Source of the DNA: Gyrodactylus bullatarudis
Taxonomy: Eukaryota; Platyhelminthes; Monogenea; Gyrodactylidea; Gyrodactylidae
DNA: 64,000 bases
Direction: 5' to 3'
Assembly: GCA_012064415.1 (NCBI GenBank)
Contig: SSNU01000117.1
Location: forward strand, 374,364-438,363
Positions 45,343 to 55,916 of the stretch are shown here, one piece after another; within the stretch, counting starts at the first letter, position 1, and every line of letters starts with the position of its first letter. The translations under genes and the position numbers were made by a program. The notes under the pieces were generated by a model. It was not told where the DNA came from. It did no database searches and saw only the letters and a list, made by a program, of their open reading frames with translations.

Positions 45343-45659
45343 AAGAGTCCAGACGCTGACAAATGATTGACTTGATTCTAAAGGATAAAATTCCGAGGAG
45401 AGGCTGAAAAATAATTGAGTATTTCGAATGAATTGATGATTTTTAAAATCTCTTTTATATATTAACTACTTTATAAGTATGTACTTATAAATTACGTTTA
45501 TTTATAATTTCACTAAGCTAAAATATTCGGATTTAAAGTTTTTTATTTTCATAGATAAAGTAATTAACATAAATTGATGATAAATAAAAGAATGATGGAT
45601 TAAAAAAATTGTTCGAGTTACAATAAGCCAAAGCTTTAAGAATTAACAAGGTCTTAATT
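45343..45659. other. no recognisable feature
   Basis: AT-rich. No missing MFSD1 exons could be found here. Confidence 0.4.
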
Positions 45660-47600
45660 AGGTCTTACGAAGAACCGCAAAGATGATTCCAACCCAGAGA
45701 AGTTTAAACTTGATCTTTTATCTATTTATAGAAGTTTTGATAGATAACCTCTAAGATCTAGTTTACCAAAAAACATTTTGACGCATTAAAAGAACTTAAA
45801 TCTGATGAAAACGTTTTCCTCACTATACCAGACAAAGGTAAAGGGATAGTTTTAATGTATAAGAAAGATTATTATAAGGTTAGATTTCCTTTCGGACGAA
45901 AGTAAATTCATAAATACGGGTCAGGATAGATCGTCATATTACAAGGTAATAGAATCCATGGAGCGTAATATGTACAAAATAGCAAAAGGACTATTTGATA
46001 AGAAAATAATTTCTAATCAAACTAGAGGTTTTATAGCTAAAAAGCATACTAGGATGTCTAGGTTGTATTTACATCCAAAGACACATAAAATAGTTGATAA
46101 TGTAGTTCCAGAGGTGTTTCCAGTAAAGCCGATCTTGGATATGTCGTCATGTCTACAACATAATTTAGCGAAATGGTTAATTGATGTATTAAAACCAATA
46201 CATTCTTATTATGCTAAATATGTTGTTAAAGATACTTTTTCTTTTGTCGATAAGGTTAAGCATTTAAATATTGGTTTAAACGAAATGGTTTCATTAGATG
46301 TTAGTTCTTTTTCCTATTGAGGAGACATTATCTGTTATTAAATCTTTCATTGATGAACATGATGGTTTTGAACTACAGAGTAATGAGATAGCAGATCTTG
46401 TTAGGATTTGCTGTACTAATGTTCCTTTGTCTTTTCAAAACAAGGTCTTCATTCAAAAAGATGGGATAGTCATGGGTTCACCTCTTAGTCCTCTTTTAGT
46501 AGACATCTTCCTAGGTTGGCAAGAATTAAATAAAATGTCAGAAACAATCAATTCTTACACTGATGTTTACATCAGATAGGTCGATGACACTTTTATTCTG
46601 ATGAAACCTAATATATCAATAGATGTTTTTTCTTTAAGATGAACTCATTTCATCCGAATATTAAATTCACTATGGAAAGAGAATCTAATGGTATCTTGAG
46701 TTTCTTAGATGTCGAATTGACTAGAAGAGAAGATGGATCAATTCTGAGAAATATTTTTAAAAAGAAGACTGACACCGGGAAGTATTTAAATTATGCCAGT
46801 TTCAGTCCTATTTCTCATAAAGTTGGCTTAGTAATTGGTCTAAGTAAGAGGATAAGAAAGATAGCAAGCCCTGAGAAATGAACAAATGAAATAGAGAATT
46901 CGAAGTCATGTTTGATGGAAAATGGTTATCCAGGTAAATTTGTTGACAAATTCATGAATGTATCTATGGATAGAAATGAGGTTGTCAAAACAGATGAATT
47001 GGAAAAAACAACTATTTTTATGAAGCTCAACTTCAAAGGTGATGGGTTCAGTAATGATATTAGAAGAAGGCTAAATGATCTCATCAATCAACATTATAAT
47101 AACATACAATTGAAAATTTTATTTAAAACTCAGAGATTATTTAGTTTGATTCATAAAGATTTACCGAAGCCAGAGGAGAAAACTCTATTAGTTTACAAAT
47201 TCCAATGTGATTGTGGAGCTTCATATATTGGTAGAAGGATTAGGAAATAATCTACACGGGGGAGGATCATCTGAAGAAGGATACTGCGGTTACAAGGCAT
47301 CTTAGACAAGAAGATCATACGGCTTCAATTTCTAATTTTTTCGTTTTATACAAAAACCCTAATGATGACAGCATAGATGTATGGGTGAAAGAAAAATTTC
47401 TTATTAACCTATATAAACCTAATCTATGTGTTCAAAAGAATTATTCCTATAATCTTCAATTACCCTGGCCTATGTGAGCTTTTTCACTTTTCTCTCCACT
47501 GTTGTTATTTATTGGAGAGTTTTGGTGTTTTTTCAGTTTGCATTTTATTCTTATTTTCTTTGACTTCATGAGTTGTAAAATATTATCTTGAATGAACTTT
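45660..47600 (+). pseudogene. PLE family A, near full length, decayed
   Basis: From 45690: KFKLDLLSIYRSFDR, TKVKG, SDESKFINTGQDRSSYYK, then a clean stretch MSRLYLHPKTHKIVDN, MSSCLQHNLAKWLI, VSLDVSS, a frameshift at 46310, DGIVMGSPLSPLLVDIFLG, a TAG at 46577 in place of the Tyr before VDD, FLDVELTRREDGSILR, FSPISHKVGLVIGLSKRIRK, and YKFQCDCGASYIGR. It ends with the terminal NYSYNLQLPWPM and the 3' region to about 47600. The stop at the YVDD motif and several frameshifts make it inactive. It shows the full domain order RT, linker, GIY-YIG. Confidence 0.88.
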
Positions 47601-47605
47601 TGAAG

Positions 47606-47703
47606 AGTTACAGATACACGGTTTTTTGAGTTCTTTCCCTCGCCAATATAATTTTTAAATGAATTTTCAAGAGTAATTCTAGATATTTTCTGAAAATATA
47701 GAA
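47606..47703 (-). mobile_element. Tigger fragment
   Basis: About 95 bp closely matching 55158-55258, inside the DDE domain coding region around SRITLENSF. It abuts the next frame. Confidence 0.7.
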
Positions 47704-48330
47704 TTGCCTATGACTGTCAAGATTGAGTTTGATCAAGATTTTCTGGACAATCTTGTGAGAAAATTGCATTTATCCAAGAAGGAAGCTGTACTTCTAGGAA
47801 GAGAACTTTTATCGAAACAAATTGATGGTGCAGATCGTAATAATGTGAAATATTTTCAATACAAGTACCGAGAGTTTTTCAATCAAGAAAATCGTCTATC
47901 TTACTGCAATGATATACAAGGTCTATTCAGAGCTTTAAATTTTCCTTTTAGTCCAAGAGAAATGCGACTTTTCATAAGTAGTTTGAAAGCAGTGCTCATA
48001 AGTAACACTGGAAATTTCAAGTCTGTCCCTGTCCCTCGTTTTCATTGAATCATATAAAAGAAAAATTTACACAGCTCAGTAGTGAAAAAATTGAAAATGG
48101 GGTCTTCACAGGTCCACAGATAAGAAAGCTGATGGATGATCATGCTTTCGAATATGTGCAAGTTACCAGCTTGGCTTGCTTTCAAGAATATTTGTCAATA
48201 TTTCCTTGGGTCCATAGTGACACGATGGTAGAAGAACTCATAGAGTTTATAAAAACTTAGGCTGCCTATATGACACCCAGCCCCTCATTTAGAAGGTATT
48301 TCAACATTAAAGAAGATGAAGTGGGTCATT
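47704..48330 (+). pseudogene. transposon-associated ORF fragment, family unnamed
   Basis: Two adjoining frames (47704-48048 and 48045-48350) encode RLSYCNDIQGLFRALNFPF, MRLFISSLKAVLISNTGN, then GVFTGPQIRKLMDDHAF, and CFQEY. I recall proteins with the order 'CNDI-GLF--L', 'RLFIDSSK-SLKAVLLHNGN' and 'G-F-GPQIR-L' as common repeat-associated ORFs in invertebrate genomes, but I cannot name the family. The middle portion is missing here. Fused to a piggyBac-associated repeat at its 3' end. Confidence 0.5.
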
Positions 48331-48835
48331 TGGATTTATCGGCAATTCCTGGAAAGTTAGGTGAGTATTTGATTGCCTTAAATGAAAAAACTTTTGAATT
48401 AGAAATGTATTTTTGTATTTTTTCTTGCCATACAGATAAGTTGTAGAAATAGTTATTAACAAATTTTTAGTTAGTTAATCTCAGAAAACGAGGAAATTTT
48501 TTCTATTAGATTTTGAAGCAAGCTTTGCTTAAAATGTGGAAACGGAAAAACTATGTATAAAAACAGATTTCAAAAATTCAATTTTTACACCTCTTCTAAA
48601 TTAGATAGCCAAAAACCAATGGCAGATTCGTAAAGCTCACAAAGTTTTGTTCTAGGTAGCCTTTTAAAATTAAAAAAAATCTCTTTGGTAAATCTATTTA
48701 TCCTCTAAAACATGGTAAAAATTTTCAGATCTGAGCACAGATTCGGGATCAGCGCGAAATTTTACACCAGAATCAGTTTAATTTACCCTTTTTCCTTTTT
48801 ATGAATTTTTCATGACCCCCTGTGTTATTCATCAA
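48255..48835 (+). repeat. piggyBac-associated repeat, third copy
   Basis: Diverged copy of the right arm of the 8.2-9.4 kb palindrome (from 'gacacccagcccctcat') followed by the tail seen at 9424-10060. Confirms the repeat as a dispersed family. Confidence 0.8.
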
Positions 48836-48839
48836 GCAT

Positions 48840-49280
48840 GTGAATTACATGTTTTCTAACACACCAAATCAGATTGGGAGAAAGTTTTTCATGAATAAAT
48901 TAAACAGGAGATCGTTGGTAAGAAAAGATTAATAATGATTTTTTAGTTCTTGTTTACAAATAGAAAAAAAACCTTTATCTCCCATTTTAGAAGGTTTTTT
49001 GAAAATCTATTTGCTGAGGCCTTAGGAGAAAGTAAATACTCTTTCTTTCTTAAAACAATAGCTATAGATTTCAAATATTCCATCGCCTGCTTAATCTCTC
49101 TCAGTTTAGAAGATAAATATTGTCTTAGAGCCAAAAAATTTCAGTTTTATCTTCTATTATCTTTTAAATGTTAGTCGGCTTTCAATAAAGAATTCAGATT
49201 CGGAATCAGCGTAAATATTTTTGGTATGGTTACAAATTTGTATTGTGAAAAAAATAACTTGGGACATGGAGGATTAAAAA
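48840..49280. mobile_element. piggyBac-type MITE, copy 2
   Basis: From about 48985 it follows 12990-13275 ('tatttgctgag', 'atagatttcaaatat', 'gaatcagcgtaa'). It ends 'tgggacatggaggattaa', a decayed right end. The left end is not clear. Confidence 0.7.
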
Positions 49281-49724
49281 TAACCTCGATAAATGGCCAA
49301 TGGCCATATTAAACCAATTTTATTCGCATAGTTTTAATACTGTAATTCTTTTAGCTCAAGAAATAGATGAAATTAAGAATTTTATTTACATAGAGCGTTG
49401 AAATGGATTTATTTTCAAGTCTCAATATTAAAAAGATTTTTTACTTTAGAAAAGAGGTAACTGAAAGAAGACAAGTAAATAGTTAAATATTTGAATTTCA
49501 ATGTGCTTGATAGTTTGCTACATTCACACTTTTTAAATAATAAAGAAATTTGAAAGTAATATAAATTTACTTATCCTAGAGGCACATCAGTAGTGTTTCT
49601 TTTTAAAAATTATACATTTGATTGAAAAAATAATTTTTAAATAAAAAATGAAATAGTTTTCAGAAAAGATATGCTAGAGAAACGATTACAAATTTTTAGG
49701 TATATAAGAAAAGGTAATTTTATT
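49281..49724. other. no recognisable feature
   Basis: AT-rich. A CTGATGTG sequence near 49580 on minus resembles, but does not satisfy, the hammerhead core. Confidence 0.35.
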
Positions 49725-49761
49725 CACTAAATGTACATTTCTTTATGGTTCATCAGTAGTG
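49725..49761 (-). ncRNA. hammerhead-like motif at a PLE 3' end
   Basis: On minus: CACTA (49757-49761), CTGATGA (49750-49756), 8 nt ACCATAAA, GAAA, TGTACA palindrome, TT, TAGTG (49725-49729). Stem I has five pairs with a sequence different from the other copies. Helix II is not convincing. Confidence 0.55.
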
Positions 49762-51470
49762 ACACATAAATAATGATAAAAGTTAAGAATTCATTGAAAA
49801 TAATATTTTACAAATTTTGAAAGAAGTATAGTAAAAGTTGAAAATTAGATTATATGTGAGCTGAAAAAACACCAAAACTCTCCAATAAATAGCAACAGTG
49901 GAGAGAAATGTGAAAAAGCTCACATAGGCCAGGGTAATTGAAGGTTATAAGAGTAGTTTTTTTGAACACACAGATTTGGCTTAAAGTGATTGATGAAGAA
50001 TTTCTCCTTCACCCACAAATCCGTGCTGTCACCCGCATTTTTATACAAAATTGAGAAATTGGAAATTGAAGCTTCATGATTCTCCTGTTTGATGTGTCTG
50101 GTCACAGCTGTATCCTTCTTGAGGTGATCATTTGATCTTGTTGATAATTTCTTAATTGTACGACCTATATAAGAAGCTCCACAGTCACATCGGAATTTGT
50201 AAATCATAAGAGTCTTTTCTTCAGGCTTTAGTAAATTCTTATGAATCAAACTGAATAATCTTTGAGTTTTAAATACAATTTTCAATTGTATATTATCATA
50301 ATGTTGATAAATAGGATTAACCAGTCGTCTCCTTACATCATTACTGAAGCCATCACCTTTAAAATTAAGTTTCATCAAGATAGTTGTCTTTTCTCCTTCA
50401 TCTCTGTCGACCCTTTCATCTACATCATCAGACATATTGAAGAATTTGTCAACAAATCTGTTGGGATAACCATTTTCATTTAAACGTAACTTTGACTCTT
50501 CTATTTCTTTTGGCCATTCCTCTGGACTAGCAATTCTTCTTATCCTCTTTCCTAGACCAGTTACTAAGCCAACCATATGAGATAAAGGACTGAAACTGGC
50601 ATAATGAAGATATTTTCCATTATCAGTCTTCTTCTTGTAGACATTTCTTAGTATTGACCCATCCTCCTTCCTAGTTAGTTTGACATCTAAGAAACTCAAA
50701 CTCTCATTAGACTCTTTTTCCATAGTAAATTTAATATTAGGATGAAACGAATTCATCTTTAAGAAAAAATCGTCTACTAAAACATTTGTCTTCATCAAAA
50801 TAAAAGTGTCATCAACATATCTGATGTATAAATCAGTGAAAGTATTGATAGTATCAGACATTTTATTTAATTTTAACCAACCTAAGAAGATATCTGCTAA
50901 AAGAGGACTTAGAGGTGATCCCATAGCTATACCATCTTTTTGAATGAAGACCTTGTTTTGAAAAGACAAAGGAACATTAGTACAGCAAATCCTAACAAGA
51001 TCTGCTATCTCATTACTCTGTAGTTCAAAACCATCATGTTCATCAATAAAAGGTTTAATAACATCAAGGGTCTCCTCAATAGGAACATTAGGAAACAAAC
51101 ATCTAATGAAACCATTTCGTTTAAACCAATATTTAAATCCTTAACCTTATCGACAAAAGAAAAAGTATCTTTAACAACATATTTAGCATAATAAGAATGT
51201 ATTGGTTTCAATACGTCGATTAACCACTTGGCTAAATTATGTTGTGGACATGACGACATATCCAAGATCGGCCGGATAGGAAAAACCTCAGGAATGATAT
51301 TATCTACTATCTTATGTGGTTTAGGATGTAGATATAATCTAGATATCCTCGTATGTTTCCCAGCTATAAAACTTGTGGTTTTATCAGAAATTAAATTCCT
51401 ATCAAACAATCCCTTTGCTATCTTATACATGGAACGTTCCATGGATTCCATTTCCTTATAATAAGTTGAT
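49725..51470 (-). pseudogene. PLE family A, best-preserved copy (RT + GIY-YIG)
   Basis: On minus from 51461: MESMERSMYKIAKGLFDR, LYLHPKPHKIVDN, MSSCPQHNLAKWLID, SLDV, a short deletion and frameshift near 51095. Then a clean 392-codon frame: IEETLDVIKPF, DGIAMGSPLSPLLADIFLG, YIRYVDDTFILM (catalytic YVDD), FLDVKLTRKEDG, FSPLSHMVGLVTGLGKRIRR, FRCDCGASYIGRTIKKLSTR (GIY-YIG core with its Arg), KEKFFINHFKPNLCVQ, NYSYNLQLPWPM. The 3' region of ~160 bp ends in a hammerhead-like motif. The N-terminal ~250 residues are missing. Close to intact, so the family was active recently. Confidence 0.9.
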
Positions 51471-51547
51471 CAAATTTTTCAAAGCATCGATATTCTGGGA
51501 CATAAGAAAAATCCCAGATTTTAGCAGGTTTAATGAAACGATTTAAT

Positions 51548-51777
51548 AAAAATATGCAACATACGTTTTAACTTTTACATGAAAATCTTGAATGAATCAT
51601 TTGTTTGTTTTGGAGTTAGTCGACAAGCCTTTTTACTTAGGAGAGGAAAATTCTTTTTTCCAGAATAAATTTCATTTTTAAATTACTTTGTCTATAATTT
51701 AGACCATTTTGATATTGATAAACCTACAATAAATTAGACTGTTTAAATCAGGAGAAAAATCTCTATCATATGGTATA
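51548..51777. repeat. dispersed repeat R2, second copy
   Basis: Matches 30777-31021 in the same orientation, ending at 'tctatcatatggtata' where a gag fragment begins. Confidence 0.75.
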
Positions 51778-52013
51778 TGTTGAGATTGCTTTCGGGATGC
51801 TGGGGATCCAGCAAGGGCAGCGGCGATCTTAGTGTCGAACATTGATTTCATGTCAGTCATCATAGCGGCATAACGGTCGAAAGCTTCATTCATATTCTTG
51901 GTGACCGAGTGCAGCAAGTTAGCGGTTTCGTTTATCAAGGGATTCGGGAACTCATCAAGATCCACGGAAGCACCATCAGTGGAACCTGAAAGAGATTTTG
52001 GACATTCAGACAT
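51778..52013 (-). pseudogene. LTR-element gag fragment
   Basis: The frame starting MSECPKSLSGSTDGASVD continues with a helical segment (NMNEAFDRYAAMMTDMKSMF) and stops matching where repeat R2 begins. GC-richer than the surroundings, as is the Gypsy pol fragment upstream on the same strand. Function as gag is inferred from position and composition. Confidence 0.4.
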
Positions 52014-52084
52014 AATAACGTGATTTTCGAATTGAAAAAGACAATAATGCCTCTCTTATGCAGAGGCTTTAAACAAAAAGATAT

Positions 52085-52205
52085 ATTTTTGGATTGTACA
52101 TTTTTGTTTATAATTGATTTTCCAATTTGCTCTTTCTCAAATTAGAATAATTTTGATGACAAGACTGTTTATGGTTGATTTTCTAATTTGCTCTTCCTCA
52201 AATTA
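52085..52205. repeat. two-copy tandem repeat (~64 bp)
   Basis: The block 'tgtttat..ttgattttc.aatttgctct.cctcaaattagaat.attt' occurs twice in a row. Confidence 0.75.
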
Positions 52206-52289
52206 GAATTATTTTAGCGACGTTGCTTAGAAGACTGTGATGGATCACTACACAGCCTCTCCTTAGGAAGTGGAGCTTCAGGAGAATTA

Positions 52290-54082
52290 ATAGAAAATGA
52301 AATTGTCGTCCGTCTTTGGCTTGACGACTCGTTTTCCTGGGCTTCGGACGACTGAAGTCCTGGGTTCTGCATCGTGTGACAGTTCTGGTTGGCTTTCCAT
52401 GATGGCTTCTGTCTTTTGACTTATGGCTCCTCTCATGGGCTTTATTCTGTCTTTTGAAATGGTGTCGGTCTTACCATTCTTGCAGATAGTGACGGTTTTT
52501 TCGTCGCGTGATTGGACTTTGTACGGTCCGAAATACCTGATGGACTTTTTTGTGGAGGGATGTAAGTTCTGTTTCTGAACTCTCTTTCAGGGTATTCCGG
52601 AATTTCTCTTATACTTCTGAACAGTTTCATCGTATCTTCGGATGTACCTACTGGCGACTCTCCACTCGTGACCAGGTCTGTTGGCATTCTGTTGGCTCTG
52701 CCGAACAATCTTTCAGAAGCTGTATACTCTTGGTACGGAGTGTTATTTATTTGAAGTTCAATAAATGGTATTGCTTCATGCCAGTTTTCTAAATTTTCCA
52801 TGGCTATTATTGTATCCCGTATTACGCGATGGATACGTTCGATGATACCATTACTTTGAGGATGGTAGGCTGTTGTGCAGATGTGATCGATGTTAAAATC
52901 GATCATTCTTTCATTGAACTCGGCCGATGTGAAATTGGATCCTCGGTTGGTTGTGATTTTTGACGGGAAACCCTTTATTTTGAAGCATCTATGGACGAGT
53001 GTGTGGATGACTTCCTTTGCGGTTTCAGTATAGATTGGCTCGATTTGACAGTGTCTTGTTTTCCTGTCAATTATCGTTAGGACTTTGTGATAACCTCCTG
53101 ATGGGGTTAAAGTTAACACGTCGATATGGATGTGTTGGAATGGGTATTCGAGCTTTTGGAAGTGCTGGACTTCCGTGTGAGTATGACGGATGACTTTGCA
53201 CTTTTGGCAGATTATGCATTCACTGACCCATGTTTTTATTTGACTTTTCATTTTGGGCCAAATGAACCTTTTAGCAATGGCTGCTTGCGTTGCTCGGATT
53301 CCGGGATGACCTTGATTATGTACGAAGTTGAATACTTGTTTTCTTAAGCATTCTGGGATGAATGGTCGGGGTTGCCCGGTGCTTTGATCGCATAGCAGAT
53401 GGATCTCGCCTTCAGGAGTGCTGAAGGGTACAGGGACTAGCCTGACTGACGAATCTTCTGGTAGATCGTTGGGTCCTGTTTGTTCGTACCTCAGGATCTC
53501 CAGGTCGAGTTTTTCCAGATATCCCTCGGCTCTGAAGGCGGATACCTGAAGGGGATCATTGCATCTGGCACATAACTTTTCATGGTCGATAGGGTTTCTG
53601 GATAACCCATCGGCAATTATATTGGCTGAACCGTTTATGAAATGGATTTCGGGGACAAACTCGCCAACATACTCGAGGCGTCGGTTGACCCAGTCTTGAC
53701 GACGATCCATATCTGTCCATTTATTCATGGACTGGGTGACGGCTTTGTTGTCGCAGTATATTTTGAGACTACGATATCTAACATAGTGTGCGAATTTCCG
53801 TTAGGAGTCGTACACGGCTATGAGCTCCAGGTCACATATTTTATAGTTTTTCTCTGCAGGTTTCAAAGTTCTAGAGAAGAAGGATATGGGCCTGGGGCCG
53901 TCCTTGGTATTTTGTTGAAGGACGGCGCCGATTCCGCTGAAAGAAGCGTCGGTATATAACTCGAACTCGATGTCGGGTTCGGGGTATTTAAGTATGACTT
54001 TATTCGCTACCAGATCTTTGAGCTCTTTAATGGCTAGCTCTTCTTCGGCAGTCAGTGTGATCGGAAATTCTTCATAAATTTA
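52290..54082 (-). pseudogene. Gypsy pol fragment: RNase H, integrase, C-terminal tail
   Basis: On minus from 54082: RNase H with ELYTDASFSGIGAVL, FFSRTLKPAEKNYK, a stop (TAA) after LIAVYDS, then IYCDNKAVTQS and IADGLSRNP. Integrase follows: HNQGHPGIRA with CIICQKCK (HHCC zinc site), HIDVLTLTPSGGYHKVLTI (first Asp), ITTNRGSNFTS where the second catalytic Asp has become Asn, and HPQSNGIIERIHR (Glu). After a frameshift near 52545 the tail continues with YFGPYKVQSRDEKTVTI. RT, protease and gag are missing upstream. Markedly GC-richer than host DNA. Inactive. Confidence 0.9.
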
Positions 54083-54089
54083 TAAATTT

Positions 54090-54309
54090 TAATAATCTTC
54101 TGCATAAATATAATTCTATTTTCAAACTTAAATCGATTACGAAAATTAAAGGACTCCAAAGAATTTATTTAATAGTTTATTGCTTTTATTCGTTTCTAGA
54201 ATATTCTTTCCAACAAGATCACTTTTTTATAATCTCTTATTCCATTTTGAGCTCTCTTTGCAGTCTAAAATTACCACTTAACTTCACGAAACTCATAAAA
54301 TGATAATTT
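54090..54309 (+). repeat. copy of the mucin-gene upstream region
   Basis: Matches 18170-18392 in order and orientation through 'cttcacgaaactcat.aaatgataa'. The TATAAA of the gene is TCTAAA here. No carbonic-anhydrase-like frame follows. It lies between two LTR-element fragments. Confidence 0.8.
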
Positions 54310-54329
54310 TGTTTTAAGACATTGTTTGC

Positions 54330-54500
54330 CTTATTTCCTCGAAAATAATCTGAGGGCGCTGATGGTCATGCTGGTAGTTAGAACGACGAAAGTGGTTATT
54401 TGGGTGAATAAAAACTTTTATTTTCCTCAGCTCTTTTCAGACCTCACACCGACTTAAGAAGTTATATATATATGCCAAAATCCAAAAATGCACAACCACG
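54330..54500 (-). mobile_element. LTR-element leader fragment, second copy
   Basis: Diverged copy of 26060-26240: on minus GAAAATAAAAGTTTTTATTC, then a short frame that in one phase reads IIFEEIRQ. The downstream gag is lost. Confidence 0.6.
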
Positions 54501-55103
54501 AAAACCTTCAACGAGGTCCCACCTAACAACTGCAATTCCAGATCTCATGTGGATCTGATCAAGGAGAAAAAATATTTTTTTCACCCTAACTTGTTGATCA
54601 AAGATCGATTAAGATTTTTCTTCCAAAAATATCAGAAAAGTTAAATTTTTTTTACCAGTTTTACTTTCAAGTATTTTGATTTTATTTTTCTTTCCCCTAA
54701 TTTTCATTTTCATTTCCTACCATAAATTTGCTTATAAACCAAAAAAAATTAAATTCACTCAAGTTTGATCCATTCGAGAGAGAATTTTCTGCTGATTCTT
54801 TCTATCGAATAAAAATTCGTTCATCTCTTGTCTCATAAAACACTCGCGAACATTGGAGCGTTTTTGATTTTGGATCAAAAAAATCATTTTTCTCTTTTTC
54901 GTCTCTTCACACTTTTGACCTTTACCCCCCCCCCCCTTTTTATTAATACCCACAATTGGGGAACAACTGTAATTATAGCTAACGTCACACTATCTCCCTA
55001 TAATCTCACTGAGTTATACAACTATTAACTTAACTCGAAATATTAATACTTTTCTGGGATTAATCCCCTGAAGCAGCGGGGTCTCTTTGAATTTCCTGCA
55101 AGA
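54501..55103. other. no gene; poly-C run
   Basis: A run of 12 C residues (54925-54936). Otherwise AT- and pyrimidine-rich sequence without coding potential. Confidence 0.45.
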
Positions 55104-55502
55104 TTAATACATAAAGTTACCTATCCCTAATAGCGGTCGTTTCTCCCCTTCCATGCTACAACAGAGCACTACAGATACACGGTTTTTGGAGTTCTTTCCA
55201 TCGCCTCTATAATTTTCAAATGAATTTTCAAGAGTAATTCTAGATCTTTTCTGAAAGAATAGTGCGGTTTCATCAAAATTAAAAATGTCTTTTCTCGGAT
55301 ATGATTTTTTTAATTCATGATTGTCTGATATCCAATTGTCGACGGCATCCATCTCGACTCCAGCGTTTTTCAAATTATTTCTCTTCTTGAACTTCTCAAT
55401 CCAACCATTACTGACATGACGACCAAAATTATACGAATCGGAAATTCCTTGAGTACTATCTCTCAGAGCAGATTGAAATTTAGAGTCTTTGGACAAATAC
55501 AA
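55104..55502 (-). pseudogene. pogo/Tigger transposase fragment
   Basis: On minus: a helix-turn-helix segment VSNGWIEKFKKRNNLK, then IFNFDETALFFQKRS with the first catalytic Asp, and KNSKNRVSVVLCCSMEGEK, RPLLGIG. The rest of the DDE domain is missing. Not the same subfamily as the 12.3-kb element, judging by NFDETALFF against NCDETDLNF. Confidence 0.82.
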
Positions 55503-55599
55503 TAATCAAAGGGTTTAGAGGATATGAAATGGGACCCTTTCAGGAGAATAAAATACCAAATGCTAATTCTTTGCACGTTGAAATTTGTAGTTATGTAAG

Positions 55600-55690
55600 A
55601 AGGATTGATCAATCATCAATATTGATAACCTTGTCTTGCCCAGTATTTTCAAGTTTACTTTCATCTGAAAGAAAATCTAATCCTGCTTTA
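55600..55690 (-). mobile_element. short PLE fragment
   Basis: The complement of 'aaagcaggattagattttc' and the following bases match the PLE family A segment encoding AGLDFLSDESK..NTGQ. Confidence 0.65.
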
Positions 55691-55916
55691 TTTATTTTTT
55701 TTTTGTTAGAAATATAATCTGTATTAAATAGAGTAATTAATATGTACAATGGAAGATATGAAAAATAAATAAAAATGTTGATCTAGTTTTCCTGAAAAAA
55801 TAAAAATCATAACTGGATGAGTGATCTTTAAAATATCGCACATGAGTCAATTGAATCAGTTTGTAAATTGTAACTGGCATGTTAATCTCAAAAACTTTTA
55901 CAATAATCTTTCTGGA

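Noticed and set aside
49566..49600. A further hammerhead-like core on minus near 49580
   Set aside because: It reads CTGATGTG, so the invariant GA of the core is missing and no GAAA follows.
52550..53959. Several plus-strand frames across the Gypsy fragment
   Set aside because: All are antisense to the clear RNase H/integrase frame on minus.
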